From positions 3,607,383 through 3,671,382 of the forward strand of contig NC_083636.1 in assembly GCF_963576545.1 (NCBI RefSeq): 64,000 nt of DNA, given 5' to 3'. The notes below the pieces were generated by a model, which was given only the letters and a program-made list of their open reading frames with translations, did not search any database and was not told the DNA's origin. Shown here one piece after another: positions 50,451-64,000 of this stretch. The translations under genes were made by a program, and so were the position numbers. The stretch's first letter is position 1. Every line of letters begins with the position of its first letter. The DNA comes from Limanda limanda. Taxonomy: Eukaryota > Chordata > Actinopteri > Pleuronectiformes > Pleuronectidae.

Positions 50451-52680
50451 GGAACGCTGCTCCCGGGTTCAGGGATTTGAGATCTTAGACTTTCACTTGA
50501 AAAGCTCCTCACACACGTTTGCACTTGGAATATGTTTTGAGTTATTTTTGGAGAAGGGCTTATGAATATCACTGAGACCTAAAAACCTAATTTCTTAATC
50601 GCCGTCTGACTCTGGAATCCTTCGCCAACTCATCATTATTTTTGTCGTATAGCAGCTTTAAGTTTTTGTCTGTGCTCGAGCTCAGAAGTAGTTTCTCTTG
50701 GTAAAAGATGATGTCAGCTATTTCCAAGCGCCACTCAGAATTTAATGATGTAAGAATAAAGACCAGCCTGTGTCTGAAGTCATTTCATATTTCATATGCA
50801 GCTCATTATACGATCGAATGTTACAGACGCCGTCTCAGAATCTGATGACAGCTGCTGGTTTGTCTCTTATGTTTTTTACGTCTGAAAATCACAGGTAAAG
50901 TCGTCACTTGTGATATAACTGAAGATCCATATGTGCTTTGATGAGAAGGTTACAGATTTAGATGATATCAAGTCACATGGTAAAGATTCTAAATGTCAGG
51001 ATTTTAATTTAATCACATCTCATCATCCTTGGGAACAGTAAATGTTTGTTTAATGTGAATGTTGGTTTGTGACATGAATTTTAATGTCAGTAAACATTTT
51101 CCGAATAAGTTTATGTCTCAATCTCTAGTTTAACATCCCCTTCAATTCAGCTGATGATGAATTATGATCAATTTAGAGTCAAATAAACCATAAAGCACCT
51201 TGTGCATTGGGCCGTGGATAATATGTGCTTGACAGCTAGAACTGTGCAAAGGTTGTACATGCAGTGTCCTCAGGCTCCACCCCCTGCTCCTCCAAATATG
51301 GTCACAATTCTGGTTTCAAAAAAACCAAGATGGACTTCAAAACGTAAGCTCACAAACCAATAAAATCCAAAAATAGTTTCCAGTCCAGGTTTGTTTTAAG
51401 AAGAGACTCAGAAGATGACACTGACTCTGAATCCGACGACATAATTTCCTCGGACGATTCGTTCCTGGAGTTTCGGGCCTTGATGGCAAAGAGTTTGTCT
51501 CCTCTAGATTTCTTCCTGGTCCCTGGAATACTGAAAAAAAACTCTGGCCGAAAAACTAAACTAATGGGGTACATGAGAAGACTTAACATATACAACTGTA
51601 AAAGCAGAAAATTATGCTATAACAACGGACATAACATCAGATCACATGCTGCAGGACGAGGAAACAGTTTGAAAGTCTCGTGCCCATAAAGCATTGATTG
51701 TATTTCTGATGCTGATCTGCTTGAGACGCTCTGACGGTGAAGACTCCTCCACTGTTCCTCAGCAACAGAGCCTGCGGTTTGTTTCCGTGTCTCATAACCA
51801 CGGCAACGAGCACGGTGGTTTGCATTGATACGGAGAAACGGTTTGTGTGTGATTCTCCATGAACGAGTCTTTCAACGACGGTTACTGAGCAAGTAAATAC
51901 TTTCTCGAAATGATGATGTTCTTTGGAGTGAAAGCCAGAAACGTGAGGTGATGAGATGCAGAATGTGTTGAGGGGGGGAAAGAGAATTGATGCAAAGCTG
52001 TGAATATTTCAAACAATACTGAAAAACGTTTATCTCCCCTTGTTCACTTTCCACCTTATGATTAAATAATGGTCTCATGATTTTAAAAGCCAGGGATTGA
52101 GGTCTAATCGCTAAATTGGGGTTCAGTGTAAAAGTAGAAGAGTAACATTTCTTATAAGTGTTGTTATGATTATTGATCAGTGTTTATATAACTTTACAAT
52201 TAAGAATAAAAAAAATAAACTATCTAACCTCAAAGTTTTCTGGTGCGTTCAACTGTTTTATAAAAGTTGTCATCAGTGAATAAGTCTTGTAAAAATATGG
52301 AATATAAATATTAAGTTGACCTAAATTATTTTCAAATCAGCGTGTTGTCTGTTATTTGTGTTTATAGATCATATCATTCATATTTACACTTTTTTCATTT
52401 CTCCTTATAATAATTGGAAGCAGATCTTACAAATAAGGTAAATACTTTATTTTCACTTTGTTATAATTCATATTCCTTTGAGAAAATGCTCAAAAAGATA
52501 TAGTTGCACAGTTAAAGACTTCAGTGGAGTTTAGATTTTCTTGTTGATTTCTTTCTATTTTCTATTTTAATTCACTGTATCTAACTTTCATTTTTATTCA
52601 CCTTTTAATATTCTGTGTCTGTTTTGTTTGTGAGTGCTGCAGTTAAAGTCGTTGTTCACTTTGCTAATGTCAATAAAGTT
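50451..52680. other. pmch-spag8 spacer, no gene supported
   Basis: Mostly AT-rich unique-looking sequence. A minus-strand open frame at 51350-51595 with a Ser/Glu-rich stretch is noted but not supported as a gene. Confidence 0.5.
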
Positions 52681-52723
52681 GTTTTAAAACAATAGTTTAA
52701 TTGAATTCCGGAAAGAAGCTGCC

Positions 52724-52770
52724 GTTGTCATGGCGACACTTCCGTCATCAGAGCCCCGTTGCCAGGTGAC
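52724..52770 (+). promoter_or_regulatory. spag8: RFX X-box motifs upstream of spag8
   Basis: GTTGTCATGGCGAC at 52724-52737 matches 12 of 14 positions of the palindromic RFX X-box (GTTGCCATGGCAAC). A second half-site-like GTTGCCAGGTGAC is at 52758-52770. Both lie within 95 bp of the spag8 ATG. RFX factors control ciliary genes, which suits spag8. Confidence 0.6.
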
Positions 52771-52815
52771 AGCTGTTAGCATAGCGCTGCTAGCCGTTAG
52801 CTTAGCGGTGCTACA

Positions 52816-55800
52816 ATGAGTAGACAGGGAGACACTCGGGGAAATGAGATAGGAAAATGTTTGTCGCAGATGTGGGAGAAGGAGGAAGAGGAGAAGAAGG
52901 AGGAGGAGGAAGAGGTGAGTGGAGACATGATGTTTACTTTTATACACACAAACAGTTAATAAACACAAGCTAACTTTAGCATTAACCCTTTGATACACAA
53001 GCGCTAAACAAACCCCTTTGATGACAGAGAGTCCACGTCATCAAAGGAATCCTTGTTCATGTCCTGGAGATTCTAACACAAACACACAACTCCAGTTCGA
53101 TCCTGTACAACAAAGTCTAGATCCTCAGCCTCAGAAAGTTCAGACTCCTCATCTTCCTCATCCTGCTCTTCATCTCTCTATCACCATGGCAACCGTGAGA
53201 CCAGCCATCCTAACTCTCTGGATACAGAAAATCAAAAGCAGATTTTTAAACAGGCTGATCAATGAATCTATTAAGAATAAACTGTTCTATTAAAATGTAG
53301 AAAAGAAGCTAACTAGCTAACAGCTGTAATTAGATTGTAAAATAAAAAATACATGCAGTTTATTTACTAAAGATATATATGATAAAATTAGATCAAAAAA
53401 GATTCTACTATTTTTCAGGTAAATCATGGTATTAAAGTACAGACTAACTACAGGTCTTATAAAGAATATAATAAAATACAAGAATAATTAAACACTTAAA
53501 TGAGATTTAAATGTAAAGTAGTGCAAATACAATACACAATGTATTATGTAGAGTATAAGAATAAGCAGAGGTTGTATTATTTGCGTTGCTTTCGATCGTA
53601 ACACTTTTGTGTCTCTTCACGTCCGTTAAAGCAGCAGAACGTTGAAGCTCTCAACAACGAGGACAACCCGGCTCTGGTCATGAGACGTGGACACATCGGG
53701 ATCATCACCATGAACCAGGATGACGAGCTGGCGACGCTCACCACCGTGAGAGCAACGTACGTCGCTCCCAAGAGTCACAACGTGAGGCAGAGAGGTGTGT
53801 GTTCAAAGGTTTTATTTAAAAATACCAAATTACAGTATGCACATTGTTGGCTATTACAACCTTGTTCTCATTCTAACACTCACTAAATCTCTTCTTCTGT
53901 ATTTCTGTGGTCCAGGCGTCAGAGGCGAGCTCATGGAAAAGCTCTTGTTCGAGAAGATAAGGTGAGTCCACGCTGCCGTGACCGACCCGGAGCTGTCGGG
54001 AAAACGCTGGAGCGAAGTGATGTAATATTTACTCGTCTGGGTTTGTTTTACTGTTCGGTCGCAGCTGTAATACCTTGAAATCGGGTTTTATGATGTTATT
54101 TGACACGGAGGCCTTGTTGTCCTAATGGGGTTTATAGAGTGGATCCTTACAGATGTGGTCATTAATATCCAGCACATGTGAACTGATCATAAAGAATACA
54201 AACCTTCGTCTCTCAGATGAAACCGGCTCTTCCAGTAGTCAGAATCAGAATCAGGTTTATTGGCCAAGTAAGTTTGCACAAACAGGGAATTTGAATCGGT
54301 AAAGTAGCTCTCAGTGTGCTGCTTACACAGAATACTTAACACAAAACAAAACAATACAATACAAACAGTCACAGAAACAATACAAAATACAAACAGTGCC
54401 ACGGTCTAAGAAAAAGAAGTGCAGGTATAAATATTAAACGGTATGTGTATTACCGTTATACAGTGAGGGTGAAATAAATAAACATAATTAAATATAATTA
54501 TAATATATATTATATTATATATAATATAATTTCGGGAGTAACTGTACAGTGGTTATTATAAAGATCCAAGGTGGACAGTGTCTCATCACTGAAGTCTTAC
54601 CCTTAATTCCATGGACTTTATAAGATCACACCAATGCTGCTTGGTTCCTTCTCGGTTCCTGTCCCCGGCAAAGAGACCACAAGGGGTTTTATCCATCAAT
54701 TGTTTTGTTAAAACACAATTTCATTTTGAAAAAATTAATAAACAGATTGAAACAGATGAGAGGCTTGAACAGGGGAAGGTTTTAAATCACATCAGTGTTT
54801 CTTTTGACTCCAGTTTACATGATGAACTGGACTTTAAGTCTTTATCTCTGGTTCAACATGTCCCAGCAGCCGAGGCCCAGCGGTCTCCTTATAATTCAAA
54901 ATAAAGTACGAAAACAAATTCTGGTTCTGCCCCCAAAAGAATATGAGGTATTTTTTTGCCCATTTCTCATCCTGCGGAAAAACCAACAAACAGATATGAG
55001 TCAGTGATAGGATAATAATAATTCTGTGGGATCTTTCAAAGCTGTTACCATGCAGACAAAACAGGAACCTTGTCCAATGACAAATAATGACGAGTATAAA
55101 TAAATGTAGATGAGCAGAAAAAGTTAAGTTTTCATCTCTAACTTGTATCTATTCATCTATCTATTCATTTATTTCTACCTTTTATTTATTTAAACTTGTC
55201 ATATTTTGTTCTCCAAACCTCAGACCATGGAAATACAGATCTTTATAATACTGCATCGTTGCTGACAGACACAGTTATGAGCTCTGGCATATTTGATGTG
55301 TTTATTTTAAATGGTGGCACAACGTTTGTCTATAGATTGTCATACATGAAGCCTTTTGTGTAATTGTGCATTCAGAAATGAGCAGAACAGACCTTGAAGG
55401 GTTAAATAATCGACATAAAGATAATTACCTTCCTATATGAACAGTGTTAACGGCTCTTACATCCCTGGTTCGCCCACACACTCCTGATGAGACCTCTTCT
55501 CAGGACTGTGTGGGAACACATTTGCATGACGAGTGTTTCTCGGCCTCCTGATCGAGTTCTTCTACCCGTCGGCCCCGAGATAATGTCCATGTTTACCATT
55601 CCTGTGGATTCAAGACTGTTCACGTTAACTGTCACTTTGTTTTCCACGTCTCCTCATGTGTGACGACGCGTTCAGGGCAAAGTCCGCAGAGCAGGAGCAA
55701 GAAAACATTTAGTAACGTATATTTATTTACTCGGATCATTCGTCACACATGAAGGAAAAAGATTGAATGTACCGAGCATTGACTGTGAGTGAAGATGGAC

Positions 55801-57045
55801 GACGCATGTAAATACTGACAGAATCTGATTTCCACTCGTTTTCCCAGCGAAAAGCTTCAAGCTGAACAGAAACCACAGATTCCCAAAACGGTTTTCTGCT
55901 CCACGCACCAGAGGGACTTCAGGGTGGAGGGATTCGTTCCTCATGTCCCGGAAACAACACAAGTATGTGGTGGACACGAGGTTACACGTTAGTTAGTAGT
56001 GGTGAAATCAAATCAACAATTTTTGAAACTCACAATTTAGTAGCACTTAAATGGCTCTTACTTATAGCATTTTGTAGTTTTGCTTTATTTTTGAAGAAAT
56101 TGTACTTTCTTGATTCTTCTTGTTCTTGGTTTGTTCCCTCAGGGTTGAATGCACTTATTGTGAAATGTAATGTAATGTAATCTAAAAAAAAGACTTGAAC
56201 TCATATCATAGCATTGTCAATAGATTCCTTAATATTAGAGACAGATAGTTCAGAATCAGCATCAGAAAGGATTTATTGCCAAGTAGGTTTACACCTACCT
56301 GGAATTTTCTTTGGTAAAAAGGTGCATACATTTAACATAAAGCATAAAAACACAATAAGTACTTCACATAAGAAAGAAATGACTGTATATAAAACAAATA
56401 TATATACAAGACATAAAAGTTAAATAAAGAGTAAAATGCAAAAACAGATATATACAAGATATAAAAAGTTAAATAAAAAGTAAAATGCAAAGCAGGAGAG
56501 AAATGGGGATGTGCAATATGCAATATACTGTTATGTTATGTGTGTTAATGTAACAAAGAATTGAGACGTGGGTGCGGGATAAGAGTCCAAGTCAGGTGGG
56601 GGTCCTGGGCCTTGTTGATAAGTTGTGGAAACAAAATGCTAATTAACACTTATAAATAGAAGCAGAATAACATCAGATCCTCGATGTTTTGTTCTTGTTG
56701 TGTTTCCAGGTTCATGATTATAAGACGGACGAGGCGATCACCTTCTGGAGTGAAAACCAGCAGCAGATACATGTTTGTCACGTTGTTTCACGTCTTATAC
56801 GATGTCGCGTTCTGCTGTTGTCACGATATTGTTTTTTGTGTCTCGTCTTAAATCATATTGGACAGTTTAAGTTCTTGTTAAAGAGATAATATAAATCAAT
56901 TCTTCCACATTTGATCCGCTGTTGTTCTGTCTCTCAGGGTGTGTCCGCCGTGGAGAACCCGGAAACTCCGTTCAGGAGGTCGGCGTGTTTCAGCAAACAA
57001 ATCAGCGAGCGGATGGATGAAGTGAAGCCCCCCCCCGACATCTGA
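52816..57045 (+). CDS. spag8: Sperm-associated antigen 8 (ciliary microtubule inner protein)
   Basis: Six exons: 52816-52914, 53635-53794, 53916-53961, 55848-55962, 56710-56772, 56938-57045, in frame, 196 residues. SPAG8 is known from sperm and motile cilia and binds inside doublet microtubules. Exon 1 encodes a short leader ending in a Glu/Lys run. Blocks resembling the C-terminal half of mammalian SPAG8, in the same order, are RRGHIGIITM, RGELMEKLLFEKI, KLQAEQKP, a basic RDF motif, VHDYKTDEAITFW, and GVSAVENPETPFRRSACFS. The long Gly/Pro-rich N-terminal repeats of the mammalian protein are absent. It is tail to tail with npr2, as recalled in human. The acceptor of exon 2 could be three bases later. 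The exon 5 donor is GTTTGT. AATAAA is at 57625-57630. Confidence 0.85.
54238..54540 (-). repeat. SINE/LINE-type 3' end in spag8 intron 3
   Basis: CAGAATCAGAATCAGGTTTA and GGCCAAGTAAGTTTGCACAA, followed by an AT-rich tract. It is related to the ATTCTGATTCTG tails at 21715 and 48760, in reverse. Confidence 0.6.
56250..56520 (-). repeat. SINE/LINE-type 3' end in spag8 intron 4
   Basis: CAGAATCAGCATCAGAAAGG and ATTGCCAAGTAGGTTTACAC; same family as 54238-54540. A tandem of TATATACAAGA/CATAAAAGTTAAATAAA units follows (56400-56490). Confidence 0.6.
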
Positions 57046-57650
57046 GATAGTGCGTCACATGACATCACTTCATTACCACGTTGATGATGATGTCAGTGAT
57101 CAGCTGCCTTTGACAAACTTGAACAACAAGCACACAACCCTGAGATATAACTACACCACAAATATATATACATGTAAAATAAAACACGTGACTGTTAAGT
57201 GACAAAGTTGAACCCTGGAAATGTGCATGAATCAATATTAGCTGATGTCCTGTTGACAGAAGATCACTGACACGTGAACTTTAAACCTGCAGAACAAACT
57301 GTCGCTGGTACTTTGATACAAAACACAGAAAGTTTGTGTCGTGTGGATTTGCTGAGAAACATTTCCCAGTTTATTTACTTTATCAGTATCAGCACTGTGT
57401 GTGTATAGTGGTCAGTGCTGATAGCAAAGAATGTTATGAGTGTATTTCTGTTTTGTGGTTTATGTCTTTATTACGTTAACCTTTATCTAGAGCTACTTTT
57501 TCCATTGTGCTTCAAGAGGAGTTTATTTTAAATTTTTAAGAGATGTATTTGGGCCTCATGTGTAGTTTGATATGTCTCAGTTTGTTGTAGTTCTTTCTCA
57601 GTGATGCAGATATTAGCTCATTGTAATAAAACTTCAAACAAGACCAATGT
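57046..57650 (+). other. spag8: spag8 3' UTR (inferred)
   Basis: Runs to the AATAAA at 57625-57630; the poly(A) site is probably near 57645. Confidence 0.5.
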
Positions 57651-59620
57651 GGAAATGATAATTGATCGTCTACAAACACTCAGATTTAATTTCAGTTCAT
57701 TTGGTCTCAAAAAGATTTAAATTTAACTCTAAATTAACTATTTGCAGCCTCTAATTTCTTCTTCTCTCATTTCTCTTCCTCCTTATAGCCGCACTGTTTC
57801 CGGGCTCCATTCTTCTTTCTGTCATTTCCCTTTCTCCTCTTGCCACCTCCTAATTGTTGCATCAACAAGCTGCACCTCCTCCCTCCTACACCGGACCAAC
57901 ATCTCGCTGAGAGAAGCTTCCAGGACTCTGAAAATAGCACAGAGGGAGTTTCTCCTCCTTCACAGAGACACCGGCCCACAGTCTGCAGATGTGCAACACA
58001 ACACGTTGTCGTGAATCCTGTAGTGTAGCGCTGCAGCTGCACATGTGTGTTGTGTCAGCTGCAGGACACCTTCAGGAGCTGTTGATCCTCTCTGAGCTTC
58101 CAGCAGGGATTAGTAGGCGGTAGCTATGGCGACAAGTCACTTTAGCTTATATTCATGCAGCTGCTCTCTACAAACATTTCATTATCTCATTGGATGATAC
58201 AGTAAAAACCAATTTGCCTCTCAAACACGAGGCCTTGGAGCGACTTTGTTCTCGACATTTCAAATGAAATGCTTTTTTTTCAGCATTCAGCAGTTTTTCA
58301 TATTTGTCGTGTTCCCACTTGTGTGTCTTTGTCTCTGAGTCACGTCAGGATTCAGAGTGAATCAGTTCTAAAGCGAGACGTCAAGGACATCAGCCTCATC
58401 ACTGTGTGGTCTCAGCAACTCCCACAGCTCCGGCTCAATTCTGTCTCTGTGAATCCAAACAAAGATGATCAAAAGGTCATATTTATATTTTATATTTGTA
58501 TTCTGTTGTAAACAATTAGCAAAGAACGATTTCATTCATGTTTAGAAATCGATTTGGAGCTTTGCTAGCGAGCGAAGATGCTTTGACGAGTCGGAGGATT
58601 CTGGAAACAGCTTCACATCAGCGATTAGTGACCTTGGTTTTGCAAGAGATTCGTCTCTCAGGAAAACAGATGCTTGGCTCTGTGACACTTGATCTTGGTC
58701 CTATTACAACATCTGTATAGAGTTAAGTGGAGTTATGGTGTATTAAGTATAAGTAGTTCCCTTATTAAACCACATTTAGATTCTCTTGATTCACATTTTT
58801 ATCTGGATCTGCACCAAAATGCACATTCTCATAAATATCAGTCCCCTTAACATCAAGATCCATGAACTTTCCCTGAAAATGAAGATGTCTCAGTCATTTT
58901 TGTGTAATCTTACAAAATCATGTACATCTGTGATGGTGTCTGCAGTCTCCCAAGAAAAAAAAATACTACTCTACTGTGCAGCAGATATGAAAGAACCTCA
59001 TAATTAGTGTTGAAATATTTTCTGACCTCTTTAACCTCATTAACTGTCTCAATAAAGATAAAACCAACTTTTTATGAATCCTTCTATGAATTAACTTGAT
59101 TTATAATCTGACACGAGTCGTGAAATCCTCAAACAGTTCAATATGTTTGAGTTATTCCTTGTGAATTATTTCTCGTCTGTGCAGTTATCAGTGTGTCGGA
59201 TGTCTTTGTGCTCGGAGGTCACGGCTCAGTGAAAAGGCGGGAAGCATCACACGGCGTGCTGAGGCTCGGCCTGGTCAGTGGCGAGGAGTCGACAGGTCAG
59301 CGTGGCGTTCGGCAGAGACCTTCACATCCAGTGGGCGTCGGCCGCCTGTCGCTGGGAGAAGGTGGGCGGTAATTACAGCTGTGCAGGAGGGAAACATGTC
59401 CTCCCGCAGAGATGAAACACCACAGACAGATACACACTGCGACCCCCCCCCACACGCCCCCCTCTGCCACACTCTGATAATGAGCATCTAATGATCAGTG
59501 ATGTCATTACAAGGAACACACAGCTGCCTGCTACCGGCTGGATCTCCTCCTCCTCCTCTTCTTCCCTTTTCTGTCCACAAGAGCCGGCAGCTAATGAGGC
59601 TCGGCTCCTCTAATGCACAC
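57651..59620. other. spag8-npr2 spacer, no gene seen
   Basis: A fragment of the GGATCTGCACCAAAATGCAC repeat lies near 58803. No supported coding exon. Confidence 0.5.
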
Positions 59621-59624
59621 GTCC

Positions 59625-60206
59625 GAATAACGAGGATCAGACCATGTGACACCAGGATCTTCACGTGTAAAATTAATATTGATATGCGTGGGACAAATCC
59701 AAACCTGGCTAACCAGGGGTAAAAGCATGAGGTTGTATATTCAGGTTGATCATTTGAATAAGTGGGTTAGGGTCTCCTCACTGTCCATCGCTGCAGCTCC
59801 TCTGTTCAGCCTCTGTCTCAAACACTGAAACCTGTTTTAAAAATGTTAACATGTGTTTTTTTTGTGATCCAATCCCCAAGTTGACAGCTTTTAAATACTA
59901 AACCGAATAGTATTTAAAAAGCTGTCAACACAACTGAATAACGAGGATCAGACTCTATGACACCAGGATCTTCACGTGTAAAATTAATATTAATATGCGT
60001 GGGACAAACCCAAACCTGGCTAACAAGGGGTAAAAGCACACAGGTTGTATATTCAGGTTGAATAAGTGGGTTAGGGTCTCCTCACTGTCCATCGCTGCAG
60101 CTCCTCTGTTCAGCCTCTGTCTCAAACACTGAAACCTGTTTTAAAAATGTTAACATGAGTTTTTTTTGTGATTCGATCCCCAAGTCGACAGCTTTTAAAT
60201 ACTAAA
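59625..60206. repeat. Tandem duplication, period 311 bp
   Basis: GAATAACGAGGATCAGAC starts at 59625 and again at 59936. Both copies share CACCAGGATCTTCACGTGTA, AGTGGGTTAGGGTCTCCTCA and CAGCTTTTAAATACTAAA. Copy 2 lacks a few bases near 60060. Confidence 0.93.
59881..59929. repeat. Inverted repeat between duplicated copies
   Basis: TTGACAGCTTTTAAATACTA and TAGTATTTAAAAAGCTGTCAA form a stem with one unpaired base around an AACCGAA loop. Copy 2 of the duplication lacks the second arm. Confidence 0.85.
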
Positions 60207-60679
60207 ATCCCATCGACCATCGCTACTGGGCGGTTTCTGGCTCCAAATGACACCACCTGTGCAAGATGATGGGATATTTTTGGATTAATTTTTGTTGAGT
60301 CAGACTTCCTTTCGAGATTATGGTAAAAATCTAGTGTATAGACGCTATGATTTCCAGTTACTTTTCCTCTTAACATCCCCAGGAAAACCAGTTGTTGTTC
60401 CCTAAAGTTTAGAATCGCTCATCTGCTGCCTCTCATCTGCTTCTGTCTTTTTACATACGCTGATGGAGGGTGTTGGGGGGGGAGCTACACAAGGTCATGT
60501 ATTTATTCTTTCTGGGTTAAACTTGGATGGAAACATGTGAGTGAGTATTGTCAGGAGGATCTGGCCCAGATTCACAGAGTTAACAGGAACAGGGAGGAGG
60601 TTCAGATTGATTTGATAATCAGCTGCTCTTTCTTTCTCTAAACAAATATTAAAACACCATCTGGTCTATAAATGGAAAA

Positions 60680-61191
60680 AAAAGAGTATTTTACTCAGTT
60701 TATTGAACAAAATATCTTACAGTATCTTGGATATACATATATACATCATATTCTGTACTGTGTAACACGGCTGAAGAACCCCTGCAGTGACATTGATCCG
60801 AAACGCTCCAAATTCCACTGGGAGGCTCCGAGGAAATATTAATACATCATTGACTTCCAAACACATTATACAAATCTTAATATAGAAAGCACAAAAAATA
60901 AGAATTTATCAGTGAAAAGTGTTTCACTCTCAGGACAGAAAGGTTCTTCATACAAAAACAGATTGACTTTTTTTGATATTTCTTTTTTTGTTTGCAGTTA
61001 CAATATGCAGGTAATAAATATACCTGGATTTCCCTTTGGGGTTTTCTTTTCTATGGAGATTTTTCCCTTTGTGTGGAAATCCCCAATAAGGACTTATTCT
61101 AGAACAAATAAAGTAGTGGCTCGGCCGCCGCGGCTCCCGTGGTCGTCTCGGCGGCGGCGGCTGCAGGTGATGGTCAGGTGATCATCAGGCC
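60680..61191 (-). other. npr2: npr2 3' UTR (inferred)
   Basis: Downstream of the npr2 stop on the minus strand, with AATAAA at 60704-60699. A GC-rich CGG/CGC stretch is at 61115-61165. Confidence 0.5.
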
Positions 61192-63695
<2,504 letters not shown>

Positions 63696-64000
63696 TTACA
63701 ATGGAAAAATATCATATCCAGTAATCCCTGGGTGGCTCGGCTCGGCTGCCAGGGAACATGTATTTAAATAGGACGGGCCGACGTGTGTGAGTGATTTGTC
63801 TGACAACGCTAACGAGCCGGCCCACGCAGCCCGCCGGTTCGATCCCCGCCGCACGTCAAGTGTCTGAATCAGAACGTAAACAGTTCCACTCTGAGAGGAT
63901 GTCGTCTAAATACTGAGTCCGACCCGATGAGGCAGACACATCGAGATGAAACAACCTGAGACGTTGACTGTAAATGAAGATGTGAGGGTCGGTGAGGTCA

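Noticed and set aside
51350..51595. Minus-strand frame with a basic then Ser/Glu-rich stretch, preceded by a possible acceptor
   Set aside because: No partner exon, domain or match recognised; too little to call a gene, though transcript data could change this.

Overview
This window is vertebrate nuclear DNA. The genes have GT-AG introns, microsatellites and transposable elements are dense, and the gene set and repeat families (fish-type RTE LINE, hAT elements, long GATA arrays, fish-type MCH hormone) point to a teleost, probably a percomorph. The species cannot be named from sequence alone.

Layout, left to right. tmc2 (minus, 1-13413, C-terminus cut by the left edge) encodes a hair-cell mechanotransduction channel subunit in 18 exons. 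zfand5 (minus, coding 17571-20703, probable non-coding first exon near 23481-23700) encodes an A20/AN1 zinc-finger protein. ccnb1 (plus, 25303-29027) encodes cyclin B1 in nine exons behind a textbook two-CCAAT plus CHR promoter. A gene-poor stretch of about 17.5 kb follows, rich in DNA transposons and tandem repeats. pmch (plus, 47279-47689) is an intronless pro-melanin-concentrating-hormone gene. spag8 (plus, 52816-57045, six exons) encodes a ciliary/sperm microtubule protein. npr2 (minus, 61192-63664 and beyond the right edge) is a natriuretic-peptide-receptor guanylate cyclase whose last three exons are visible. spag8 and npr2 are tail to tail, the arrangement I recall for human chromosome 9p13; this supports both names. 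The genes do not form one pathway.

The mobile DNA is unusually legible because many elements keep their target-site duplications (TSDs). In tmc2 there are an intact RTE LINE (1059-codon ORF, 14-bp TSD) nested in an older tetranucleotide-tailed element, a BED-finger hAT derivative, and a palindromic MITE placed three bases into a splice donor. In zfand5 one intron is almost entirely a hAT element whose TSD spans the splice donor, with a second hAT nested inside it. Four copies of the BED-finger hAT family lie within 40 kb.

No novel multi-gene system is apparent. The best leads are the splice-donor transposon insertions, the BED-only hAT derivatives, the 20-bp-register TGACC array, and promoter motif pairs at zfand5, ccnb1 and spag8. 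Exon boundaries were read by eye from splice signals and phase; gene names rest on remembered family sequences, not on a search.
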